Positions 27,501 to 35,929 of a stretch of DNA of 64,000 nucleotides are shown piece by piece. Below the pieces are notes generated by a model that searched no databases, was not told where the DNA came from, and saw only the letters and a list, made by a program, of their open reading frames with translations. Origin of the DNA: Undibacterium paludis (lineage in GTDB: Bacteria; Pseudomonadota; Gammaproteobacteria; Burkholderiales; Burkholderiaceae_D); assembly GCF_022568815.1 (NCBI RefSeq), contig NZ_JAKZHX010000001.1:806001-870000 (forward strand). Reading direction: 5' to 3'. The number at the start of each line of letters is the position of its first letter. Position 1 is the first letter of the stretch. A program made the translations under genes and the position numbers.

Positions 27501-28157
27501 ATGGTTTCAGATTTCAAGTGTCTGGATTGCGAGCTGCAATTTTCCGTTGGAGCATTTCACTATCACAATTTTTCGCATGGATATGGCGGTCGGGTTTTAT
27601 CGGTATGCCGTCATTGTGGTACCCCTCACTCAATTGAGACTGCATTGCATGAGAGAGGAGATGAGTTCTGGGAAATTTATGAAATCATTGTTGATACGAT
27701 TGCCGAGCATGGTCGTGTTCCTATGATGATCCGACTACGCCAAGTCAAAAAGATGAATGTAGAAGAGGCAAGAAGAACAATAGATGATCTGCCCTTCACA
27801 TTTAAACAGGAGTTAACAGAAAGCACTGCAAAAGACATATCCAAGAAATTGGGTTTGCTTGGTATTGGAACGACAATACGTATTTATGAACGCCGCAAAA
27901 ATCCAGGCTACGGGCCCCTGATGGCAGATAGATTAATGTCACCTGGGTTTCCTTGCTTCAATGAAGAAGGCAGCCAGAAACCAGAGCAACTAATTGAGAC
28001 TAATGGTGATATTTTTCAAAAAAATGGAGATATCAATTCAGAAATAAAATGCGCTCACTGCCATAAAGATCATTCTTTAGCTAGATCATGGTCTCCCGAA
28101 TGCAAATGTCCAAATTGCAAGGGCTCTCTGAAAATCATTTCTGAGTGGATCACATAG
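27501..28157 (+). CDS. Protein with two zinc ribbons flanking an L7/L12-C-terminal-like domain, function unknown
   Basis: The 218-residue product has an N-terminal ribbon (CLDC ... CRHCG), a middle segment (residues about 74-128, VPMMIRLRQVKKMNVEEARR ... LTESTAKDISKKL ... IGTTIRIY) that follows the helix-helix-strand pattern of the ribosomal L7/L12 C-terminal domain, and a C-terminal ribbon (CAHCHKDH ... CKCPNCKG). It starts 9 bases after the membrane zinc-ribbon gene and is likely cotranscribed. Codon use is more AT-rich than its neighbours, which suggests transfer. I cannot assign a function; a role with the preceding SPFH/zinc-ribbon pair is inferred from position only. Confidence 0.65.
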   Translation: MVSDFKCLDCELQFSVGAFHYHNFSHGYGGRVLSVCRHCGTPHSIETALHERGDEFWEIYEIIVDTIAEHGRVPMMIRLRQVKKMNVEEARRTIDDLPFTFKQELTESTAKDISKKLGLLGIGTTIRIYERRKNPGYGPLMADRLMSPGFPCFNEEGSQKPEQLIETNGDIFQKNGDINSEIKCAHCHKDHSLARSWSPECKCPNCKGSLKIISEWIT

Positions 28158-28304
28158 ATTTTCTAACCGAAGCCCTACGCCAGAAGGTATCTACTCACAG
28201 GATGAATGGCGCAACCAAGTATTAAAATAGAAAATCCTGGATACTGAGTTGACCCATCGATAATCTATGTAAAATTAAAATCTATTGGTAACTGTATTCA
28301 AAGC

Positions 28305-29057
28305 TCAACGCCCCATTAACACCTCCATCATGCGTTTGGGGTTCGCCAGAAAATCTCGCGTCACTTTAAAGTGCTCGGTGTCTTCATAGGCAATTTCCGC
28401 AATACCGTCTTTGCCGCATTGATAAATGCAGGCATCAGGATAAGCCATGAGTATCGGTGAATGAGTGGCGATAATGAATTGCGAATTGTCTTCAATCAAA
28501 TCATGGATGCGCGACAACACCGCGAGTTGCCTTTGTGGCGATAGAGCTGCCTCGGGCTCATCGAGTATATACAAACCCTGGCCGCTGAAGCGTTCTGTCA
28601 TCAGTTTCAGGAAGGATTCGCCATGTGATTGTTCATGCAGAGAAATTCCACCATAGGATTTGATAATGGGTGGAGCTGGATAAGACCTGTCTTCGTCAAG
28701 CCTTTCAATTTCAGTAGCCACATTGAAAAAACTCTCGGCACGCAAGAAGAAGCCGTCACGCGGCCTGCGTATGCCTTTGGCAATACGCAGGTATTCATCC
28801 AGCACCGAGTGTGAACGCCGCGTACCAAAACTGAAGTTCTTGGTGCCACCTTCCGCATTGAAGCCCATGGCGACTGCGATCGCTTCCAGCAAGGTAGATT
28901 TACCCGAGCCATTTTCACCAACAAAGTAAGTGATCTTGGGATGCAGATCGACATAGTCGAAATTTTTTATCGAAGGTAAAGAGAAGGGATAGCGTTCAAA
29001 AGATTCGACGATATCCCTGCGCAGACTGACGCGGCTAACATATTGCTTAGAAATCAT
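28305..29057 (-). CDS. AAA/ABC-like ATPase (predicted ATPase, COG3910-like)
   Basis: The 250-residue protein has Walker A GENGSGKST (residues 47-55), an ABC-like signature SHGES near 144-148, Walker B LYILDEPE (162-169) and a final switch His in FIIATHSPILMAYPD. The insert between Walker A and the signature is too short for SMC/Rad50 coiled coils. This matches small stand-alone ABC-class ATPases whose substrate is unknown; the fold is shared with DNA-repair and defence ATPases. No partner nuclease is adjacent. It is followed on the minus strand by nothing for 150 bases and preceded by yceH 36 bases upstream on the same strand. Confidence 0.8.
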   Translation of the reverse strand: MISKQYVSRVSLRRDIVESFERYPFSLPSIKNFDYVDLHPKITYFVGENGSGKSTLLEAIAVAMGFNAEGGTKNFSFGTRRSHSVLDEYLRIAKGIRRPRDGFFLRAESFFNVATEIERLDEDRSYPAPPIIKSYGGISLHEQSHGESFLKLMTERFSGQGLYILDEPEAALSPQRQLAVLSRIHDLIEDNSQFIIATHSPILMAYPDACIYQCGKDGIAEIAYEDTEHFKVTRDFLANPKRMMEVLMGR

Positions 29058-29093
29058 GGCGTTTAAGCAATGTAAGTTCCTGATTGCGCACTG

Positions 29094-29792
29094 CTATTCA
29101 AACTGCTTCCGGAAATCTGCAAACTGCGCACTCAAATCACTGACCTGCTGTTTGAGTTGCGCTACTTCTGCTTCCAGCAAGCCTACCCTGTCCCCCCTTG
29201 AGCCACCAGCACTGCCAGGGTGACTGGTTTCCGCCTGCTCCAGGTCAGCTTCGTCGCAGGACAGCAGGTGTGCATAACGTGGCTCCTTGGTGCCCGGTGT
29301 GAGTGCGAGTTTTGCCACCAGTGGCGGGTATTTGTCCATCAGGTATTCCAGGCATTTTTCCACCTCAGCGACCGTGGCAAACTCATGCAGGCGACCGGCG
29401 CGGCTGCGGATTTCGCCGGCAGTCTGGAAGCCGCGCAGCATCAGTATCGCCAGCACAGCGACCTTGGGCTGATCCAGCATCCACTTGATGCGCATTCGAT
29501 GCTCATACTTGGCGACGCGGGCGCCGGCCTGGTGAATGGCGTTGGCCAGTTTTTTTGCGGCCAGCCTGTCTATGGCTTCGAGCACTTCGCTTTCTGTCAG
29601 GCTCATCACCGGGTCACGGCTGGTCAGTTGGTTACAGGCATTGACCAGGGCATTCAGGGACATGGGGTAATTGTCGGGGGTGGCAGCCTCTTTCTCTGCC
29701 AGCGCAGCCAATACGCGGACTTCGTTTGCATCAAGAAACTGATCGTTTGTTGCATCCTGCGCAACACCATCTGCGGGATTTTCTGTACTCAT
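29094..29792 (-). CDS. yceH: YceH family protein (DUF480)
   Basis: The 232-residue product matches YceH: FLDANEVRVLAALAEKEAAT, TPDNYPMSLNALVNACNQ and the central RGFQTAGEIRSR block, a pair of winged helices. A C-terminal extension of about 45 residues ends in a coiled coil (VGLLEAEVAQLKQQVSDLSA) typical of many members. The biochemical role of YceH is not established. Start at the ATG 29792 with AAGGTAGAG upstream; a GTG directly before it is the only alternative. Confidence 0.88.
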   Translation of the reverse strand: MSTENPADGVAQDATNDQFLDANEVRVLAALAEKEAATPDNYPMSLNALVNACNQLTSRDPVMSLTESEVLEAIDRLAAKKLANAIHQAGARVAKYEHRMRIKWMLDQPKVAVLAILMLRGFQTAGEIRSRAGRLHEFATVAEVEKCLEYLMDKYPPLVAKLALTPGTKEPRYAHLLSCDEADLEQAETSHPGSAGGSRGDRVGLLEAEVAQLKQQVSDLSAQFADFRKQFE

Positions 29793-29994
29793 CACTCTAC
29801 CTTTTTGATTGCAGCACTGTTAGAACCTTGCCAGAGTCTGGCTGGTAAAACATATCGGTTTTATATCATACAGGGATGCTGCATTTGCGCAAGAAGCCCC
29901 GCGAGTCCGGGATCAATTAATTTTTTTAAAAATTTAACCCCGCTTTATTCATCGCTCCGTTTAATGAGTAAGACCCTCATTTTTTGGAGCCATC

Positions 29995-30774
29995 ATGAAA
30001 AAATATCTTTCCATCCTGCTACTTGCAGCAACTGTCTTTACCGGTACTGCCGTACATGCCGGGCAACTCGCCGGTGTCAGCATCATCAATCAAAGCACCG
30101 GTGAACGTCTGCCCATCTGGCGTCATCATGGCAGCAATTACGTCGCGGGAAGACCTGGTGACCGTTATGCCATAGAAATCACCAACAAGACAGGCGGGCG
30201 CATTTTGTCGGTCTTGTCAGTCGATGGCGTCAATGTATTGAATGGCGCAACAGCGTCACCATCACAGGCTGGCTATGTGCTGGGTGCCTGGCAACCCGTC
30301 GAAGTCAAGGGCTGGCGCAAGAATATGGATGAAGTGGCGGCTTTCTATTTCACCCAGTTGCCGGATTCATATGCAGCACGCACGGGTCGTCCTGATAATG
30401 TAGGCGTGATTGGCGTAGCACTGTTCCGAGAATATGTTGAACCTGTCGTCATCAACCGTTCTGAAGAAGAACGTTATGCGGCCGCCCCCAAAGCTTCGGC
30501 CGCTCCGGCAGAGGCCCCGCCCCCCATGGGCAGCATGGCGAAACGGTCTGCCGACAGCAGCATGGCCGAAAGCAAGATAGGCACAGGCCATGGTGAGCGC
30601 ATCAGCAGCAGTGTGCGTAATACCGATTTCCGCCGTGCCAGCACGCTGCCAGATGAAATCATCAGCATACAGTATGACAGCTATGCCCGCCTGGTGGCGC
30701 GCGGCATCATCCCGCGTGGCCGCAATCCAGAACCGAATCCCTTCCCTGGCAGTTTCGTGCCTGATCCAAATTGA
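29995..30774 (+). CDS. Secreted protein of unknown function upstream of alpha-2-macroglobulin
   Basis: The 259-residue product has a signal peptide ending AVHA, a compact domain (residues about 22-150, including LPIWRHHGSNYVAGRPGDRY and VLNGATASPSQAGYVLGAW), then an Ala/Pro/Met/Ser-rich segment (AAPKASAAPAEAPPPMGSMA) and a C-terminal stretch with DEIISIQYDSYARLVARGII. I do not recognise the family with confidence. The gene ends 47 bases before the macroglobulin start and its linker resembles those of the macroglobulin and the anti-sigma-like protein, so the three are probably one functional group. GGAG lies before the ATG. Confidence 0.75.
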   Translation: MKKYLSILLLAATVFTGTAVHAGQLAGVSIINQSTGERLPIWRHHGSNYVAGRPGDRYAIEITNKTGGRILSVLSVDGVNVLNGATASPSQAGYVLGAWQPVEVKGWRKNMDEVAAFYFTQLPDSYAARTGRPDNVGVIGVALFREYVEPVVINRSEEERYAAAPKASAAPAEAPPPMGSMAKRSADSSMAESKIGTGHGERISSSVRNTDFRRASTLPDEIISIQYDSYARLVARGIIPRGRNPEPNPFPGSFVPDPN

Positions 30775-30821
30775 GCACGGCCTTGAACAAAAACAATTCC
30801 ACCTACCGGAGATTATCAATA

Positions 30822-33800
30822 ATGAAAAAATACACACGCCTGCCATCGTCACTGGCCTTGCCCCCGCTCCTGACCATGATGCTGAGCGCTTGTCAGCTAA
30901 GCAGTGTTGCGGACTTGCAGGCTGACGATTCTGCCGGACAACATGCCCAGGCCAGCGACATCAGTATGAAAACCCATAGTGGCAGTAGTGGTGGTGGCGG
31001 TATTGATGATGGGGCCAAGAAAGCCGTTGCGGCCGTGATGGCAGAAGCGGCGCCGCCTGCGAGTGCGCGTGAAAATACTGTGAATAACAAGGACTTGCCC
31101 GGGCTGCTTGCAAGCTATTTTGACGGCAATGTTGGTCACAACCAGTACATACAGGTGGACAAGCCTTTGTACAAGCCTGGTGAAACAATCTGGTTCAAGA
31201 CCTGGGACCTGCGTTCACGCACGATGACGGGTGTGGACGACTATGAAACAACGGTAGAACTGATTTCACCCAAGGGCGCCAGCGTGATCAAAAAGCGCCT
31301 GCGAGTGAAAGCGGGCAGTGCAGAAAATGATTTTGAGATCCCGGCCGAAGCCCAGGGTGGTGAATACAAACTGCGCACCAGTGCAGCTTATGGTCAGCCG
31401 GTGGAACGCAGCATTATCGTTTCTGCCTATGAAGCACCACGCCTGAAAAAAACGCTGGAATTCGTCAAAAAATCTTATGGCGCTGGTGAACTGGTCAGCG
31501 CCACCATCGCCGTCAAGCGGCCAACCGGTGAAGTACTGGGCAACAAGCGTTTAAGCGCTGTCATCACGATCGATGGCAGGGAATTACCGCGCGTGTCTGT
31601 GACCACCAATGCAGAAGGTGAGGCACTGGTTAAATTTGATTTACCCAAACAGATAGAAACCGGTGAAGGCTTGCTGAGCATACTGGTAGAAGACGGCGGG
31701 ATTACTGAATCGATATCCAAATCCATCCCTATTCTGCAAAACAGGATGGCGCTGTCTTTTTTCCCGGAAGGGGGCAAGATGGTAGCAGGCTTGCCTACCC
31801 GTCTGTATTTTGAAGCCAAGACCAGACTCGGCAAACCGGCTGATGTTGAAGGCCGTCTGGTCGATGACCTGGGCCATGCTGTTGCGACATTCAGCACCTA
31901 TAAAAATGGCTTGGGGCGCATCGCCTTTACTCCGGCGACAGGGCGCAGCTATCATGCAGAAATCAGCAAACCAAGCGCCGTGACAGAACAATATGCACTG
32001 CCGCTGGCAGAAGAAAAAGGTTGTGTCATGCGCAGTTATGACGACCTGGATGGACAAGAAAAAGCTTTGCGCATTGCTGTGCAATGCACAGAAAAACAGA
32101 AAGTCGTGGTAGCTGCCACGGTACGCGAAAATGTGTTTGATACGGGAACCATAGAAGCAGGGCCGGGCAAGCCATCTGTGATCTACCTGTCGGCCAAAGA
32201 TGCAGCTGTACAAAACGCCGCCGGCATTGCCAGGGTGACTGTGCTTGATCAATCATTGAACCCGCTGGCAGAAAGACTGGTGTTTCGCAATCGCCGCAAC
32301 CGTCTCGATATCAAGGTAGAAACTGACAAGAAAAACTATACCCCGAGAGGGCAGGTAGCGCTGGCTATCACCACCAGAGATGCCAGCGGCAAGCCCGTAC
32401 CGGCGGATATAGCGCTGGCCGTAGTGGACGATACGGTCCTGTCTTTTGCCGATGACAAGACCGCCACCATGCTGTCACGCCTGCTGCTGGAATCTGAATT
32501 GCCGGGCAAGATAGAAGAACCGAACTTTTATACTGACCTGAGCGAAGACAAGAGCGCACTGGCGCTCGACATGTTGATGGGTACGCGCGGTTACCGGCGC
32601 TTTGACTGGGTGCAGATACGGCAAGAGACCTACCAGGCTGGCGTCAAGGGGCTGGTGCATCCCATGCCCGTCATGGCTGCAGCAGCAATGCCAGCACCGG
32701 CGCCTGTGCCGGTGAGGGCACTTGCTGCACCAGTTGCCCCTGCTGCACCCATGGCGCCACCGATGCCTGCTGCCGATCTCAAGAAAAAAGAAATGGCCGT
32801 GGCCGATGCGGCGCCGCTGCCACCCATGCCGGTAGCCAAACCGATGGCAGACAGACGCCGAATTGATAAGAACGAACAGCCTGTCATGGCCGGGATGGAA
32901 GCCAGGCCTGCCGCTATTGCCGCCATCCCGCCTGTTGCACAGGATGTTGCAGTCATGGAGAAAGTCGTGGCGGATAAAGACTTTGAGTACGCCATGAGCA
33001 AAACCCAAATAGCCAGAAAAGATGCCTCCTTGCAGCAGCTGGCTCCGGTCAGGGTATTCCCTGTCCCGGCCTACACACCTGATTATGCCGGACCACGCGA
33101 TGATTATCGCGAGACTGTGCTGTGGGTTCCATCCGTCAAAACCGATAGACAAGGCAAGGCAACAGTAAAGTTTGTCCTGTCTGACGCCGTGACTTCTTTC
33201 CGTGTCACCGCCGAAGGTGCAGGCAATGGTCAGCTTGGTCATCATGAGCGTGTCATCAAATCGTCTTTACCTTTTTCACTGTCAGCCAAATTACCGCTGG
33301 AAATTTCGGCCGGCGACAAACCCCTGATCCCTGTGACTTTGACGAATGAAAGCGAACAAGCCCTGCAAGTCAGGCTGAACAGCAATTTTGGCAGCCTTCT
33401 CAAAGTAACAGGCAATCAGGATCAGCAGGAGAATGGAGGCCAGTTGCCTGCCGGTCAGCGCAAGAGCCTGTTCATCCCGGTGGAAGTGAATGGCACACGC
33501 GGTCTGTCACAGGTGCAGTTGTCCGCTTCGGCATCAGGTCTGAAGGACGAAGTTTTGCGCAGCATACCGGTGGTTGCGCCGGGCTTTCCGCAATTGTTTG
33601 AAAAATCCGGACAGATCAAGGGCCAGGCCAGCCATGATATCGACCTGGGCAAAGCCAGCAAGGGCAGTGTGCAGGCCAGTATCAAGGTGTATACCTCGCC
33701 ACTGTCGACCATGGTGTCTGGCCTGGAAGGCATGCTGCGTGAGCCCTCCGGTTGCTTTGAACAAACCTCATCGACCAACTACCCGAATGTAATGATCATG

Positions 33801-35180
33801 CAATACATGAAACAGCATGATGTCGCCGACAGCGCCTTGCTGGAACGCACCAATAAACTGCTGGACAATGGCTACAAGAAGCTGGCCGGTTTTGAATCGC
33901 CGAAAAAAGGCTATGAATGGTTTGGCGGTGATCCCGGCCATGAAGCCCTGACTGCCTATGGCCTGCTGGAATTCGCCGACATGAAAGGCATCTATGGCGC
34001 GGTCGACAAAGCCATGCTGGCGCGCACTGCCGCCTGGCTCAAAGCCAGACGCGACGGCAGTGGTGGTTACCAGCGTGACGGCAAGGCGCTTGATACTTTT
34101 GGCCGCGCCACGCCGGAAGTCACCGATGCCTACATCACCTGGGCGCTGGTGATGGCTGGCGAAACCGGCCTGGACAAGGAAGTCGCAAAATCAGTCAAAC
34201 TGGCAGAAACCACGCAGGACGCCTATCAACTGGCCCTGGCAACGGCAAGCATGCTGGAACCTTCATCCAAAGCCATCGTCAGCGAAAAGAGCCGCCGTGC
34301 AGCCGTAGAAAAACTGGCGGCCATGCAGACAGCATCTGGCGCCTGGACCAATGCAGACCATTCCATCACCCGCAGCGGTGGCAGCAATCTGCACATAGAG
34401 ACCACGGCACTGGCCATCATGGCCATGCTCAAGGCAGATGGTCACCTGGAGCAGGCACGCAAAGGCATCAACTGGTTGCAAGCCAACCGTAGCGGCTTTG
34501 GCCAATGGGGCGCTACCCAGGCGACCGTGCTGGCCCTGAAAGCGATGATCGCCTTTGATGAGGCGACCAAGGTTGCGCCTGCTGCCGGTACCGTCAGCCT
34601 GCTGGTCGACGGCGTGGTCGTGCGTGAGCTCAGCTATGAAGCAGGCAGGCGTGAACCCTTGCAGTTCCAGGATTTTGATGACTTGCTCAAACCAGGCAAG
34701 CACAACATCACCCTGAAGAGCAAGAATGGCAGTGCCCTGCCCTACTCTATTGCGATTGAATACCGCAGCAGTGAGCCAGCCTCGTCCGGCGCCGCTGTCG
34801 TGGACTTGCAGACCAGACTGGCAAAATCCGAATTGAAGATGGGTGAAACAGTCAGGCTTGATGCCACCATCAGCAACAAAACGCAAACTGGCCAGCCCAT
34901 GAGCCTGGTACGTCTGGGCTTGCCTGGCGGCTTGACTTTCCAGAACTGGCAATTGAAGGAAATGCGTGAAAAAGGCCAGATAGCTTTCTTTGAAACCCGT
35001 GCCCGTGAAGTGATCTTGTATTTCCGCGACATGAAACCGGGGGAAGTGAAGAAACTGGCTATAGACCTGGTTGCCAGTGTACCTGGCACGTACACCGGAC
35101 CGGCATCATCAGCCTATCTGTACTACAACGACACGGACAAAACGTGGACAAGCCCATTGGCGATACGCATCACGCCTTAG
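30822..35180 (+). CDS. Alpha-2-macroglobulin family lipoprotein with thioester motif
   Basis: The 1452-residue product has a lipoprotein signal with lipobox LSAC, so it is anchored on the periplasmic side. An MG2 region starts YIQVDKPLYKPGETIWFKTW; the thioester is GCFEQTSS with Cys978 (codon 33753) and Gln981, the bacterial form of CxEQ, followed by an alpha/alpha toroid (ALTAYGLLEFADM ... GGYQRDGKALDTFGRATPEV). Such proteins trap proteases that breach the envelope. An Ala/Pro/Met-rich insert lies at about residues 620-720. Unlike many bacterial homologues it is not paired with pbpC. Start at 30822 has GGAG 9 bases upstream; a longer frame opens at 30771. Confidence 0.92.
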   Translation: MKKYTRLPSSLALPPLLTMMLSACQLSSVADLQADDSAGQHAQASDISMKTHSGSSGGGGIDDGAKKAVAAVMAEAAPPASARENTVNNKDLPGLLASYFDGNVGHNQYIQVDKPLYKPGETIWFKTWDLRSRTMTGVDDYETTVELISPKGASVIKKRLRVKAGSAENDFEIPAEAQGGEYKLRTSAAYGQPVERSIIVSAYEAPRLKKTLEFVKKSYGAGELVSATIAVKRPTGEVLGNKRLSAVITIDGRELPRVSVTTNAEGEALVKFDLPKQIETGEGLLSILVEDGGITESISKSIPILQNRMALSFFPEGGKMVAGLPTRLYFEAKTRLGKPADVEGRLVDDLGHAVATFSTYKNGLGRIAFTPATGRSYHAEISKPSAVTEQYALPLAEEKGCVMRSYDDLDGQEKALRIAVQCTEKQKVVVAATVRENVFDTGTIEAGPGKPSVIYLSAKDAAVQNAAGIARVTVLDQSLNPLAERLVFRNRRNRLDIKVETDKKNYTPRGQVALAITTRDASGKPVPADIALAVVDDTVLSFADDKTATMLSRLLLESELPGKIEEPNFYTDLSEDKSALALDMLMGTRGYRRFDWVQIRQETYQAGVKGLVHPMPVMAAAAMPAPAPVPVRALAAPVAPAAPMAPPMPAADLKKKEMAVADAAPLPPMPVAKPMADRRRIDKNEQPVMAGMEARPAAIAAIPPVAQDVAVMEKVVADKDFEYAMSKTQIARKDASLQQLAPVRVFPVPAYTPDYAGPRDDYRETVLWVPSVKTDRQGKATVKFVLSDAVTSFRVTAEGAGNGQLGHHERVIKSSLPFSLSAKLPLEISAGDKPLIPVTLTNESEQALQVRLNSNFGSLLKVTGNQDQQENGGQLPAGQRKSLFIPVEVNGTRGLSQVQLSASASGLKDEVLRSIPVVAPGFPQLFEKSGQIKGQASHDIDLGKASKGSVQASIKVYTSPLSTMVSGLEGMLREPSGCFEQTSSTNYPNVMIMQYMKQHDVADSALLERTNKLLDNGYKKLAGFESPKKGYEWFGGDPGHEALTAYGLLEFADMKGIYGAVDKAMLARTAAWLKARRDGSGGYQRDGKALDTFGRATPEVTDAYITWALVMAGETGLDKEVAKSVKLAETTQDAYQLALATASMLEPSSKAIVSEKSRRAAVEKLAAMQTASGAWTNADHSITRSGGSNLHIETTALAIMAMLKADGHLEQARKGINWLQANRSGFGQWGATQATVLALKAMIAFDEATKVAPAAGTVSLLVDGVVVRELSYEAGRREPLQFQDFDDLLKPGKHNITLKSKNGSALPYSIAIEYRSSEPASSGAAVVDLQTRLAKSELKMGETVRLDATISNKTQTGQPMSLVRLGLPGGLTFQNWQLKEMREKGQIAFFETRAREVILYFRDMKPGEVKKLAIDLVASVPGTYTGPASSAYLYYNDTDKTWTSPLAIRITP

Positions 35181-35198
35181 CAAGGCGCAGGCAGCAGA

Positions 35199-35244
35199 TT
35201 CCGCGTTTTTCCGGGCAAGTCGTAATTGGTGGAAAAACGCGGAA
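35199..35244. repeat. Perfect 14-bp inverted repeat between macroglobulin and sigma factor genes
   Basis: TTCCGCGTTTTTCC (35199-35212) and its exact complement (35231-35244) flank an 18-base loop, 18 bases after the macroglobulin stop. No T run follows, so it is not a standard terminator; a transcript-stability stem or an attenuating hairpin before the sigma gene are possible. Confidence 0.7.
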
Positions 35245-35329
35245 AGGCATGATCGTGAGAGTCTGGTTATACCTGCTGGCAGGCAGAAATGATGCTGCCG
35301 GAGCCGGATTTTCCGGTAAACTAACCGGC

Positions 35330-35929
35330 ATGACTACCGGACCCCAAACTGACGAGGCATTGATGCTGCTCTATTGCGATGGCGACCTGCTCGCTTTCAC
35401 GGAGCTGTACCAGCGCCATCGTCTGGGTCTGTACCGCTTCATCAGCTGGCGTTCACCACGCCAGGAATGGGTAGATGAAATCGTACAGGACAGCTGGGCG
35501 GCCCTGCATGCAGCACGTGCCCAGTACCAGCCAATTGCCGGTTTTCGCACCTATCTGTACCAGATTGCCCGCAATCGCCTGATTGATCTGTTACGCCAGA
35601 AAGAGTCCTTGTACGAAAGCGATATCGGACAGGGCGTGGAGGCCGATGACCTGACCCTGGAAAGCACACAGGAATCGACACCGCTGACACGCTCCCCAGA
35701 AAGAAACATGGAAAAAAAGCAGCAGGCAGATCGCCTGCATGACGCCATCAAAAGTTTGCCAAGCGAGCAGAAAGAAGCCCTGGTCCTGCAACAGTTCAAT
35801 GGCTTGAGCCTGGAAGAAATCGCTGTCATCACGGCCGTACCAGCGGAGACCGTCAAGAGCCGTTTGCGCTACGCCATGCAAAAACTGCGTGCCCAGCTAC
35901 AAAACCAGACGCAAGGGGAGTTTGCATGA
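35330..35929 (+). CDS. ECF sigma-70 family RNA polymerase sigma factor
   Basis: The 199-residue product has region 2 (LLYCDGDLLAFTELYQRHRL, then QEWVDEIVQDSWAALHAA, with IARNRLIDLLRQ) and region 4 (LPSEQKEALVLQQFNGLSLE, then EEIAVITAVPAETVKSRLRY) separated by an acidic linker, as in ECF sigmas. The ATG at 35330 fits family length but has no Shine-Dalgarno and lies in a possible hairpin (35296-35301 with 35325-35330). The frame is open from 35144, and starts at 35250 or 35256 after GGAAAGG are alternatives. Its stop overlaps the start of the anti-sigma-like gene by 4 bases, so the two are translationally coupled. Confidence 0.88.
   Translation: MTTGPQTDEALMLLYCDGDLLAFTELYQRHRLGLYRFISWRSPRQEWVDEIVQDSWAALHAARAQYQPIAGFRTYLYQIARNRLIDLLRQKESLYESDIGQGVEADDLTLESTQESTPLTRSPERNMEKKQQADRLHDAIKSLPSEQKEALVLQQFNGLSLEEIAVITAVPAETVKSRLRYAMQKLRAQLQNQTQGEFA

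Noticed and set aside
32475-33245. A 256-codon minus-strand frame inside the macroglobulin gene
   Set aside because: It is antisense to the Ala/Pro-rich insert, giving Gly/His/Arg-rich low-complexity translation with no recognisable domain.
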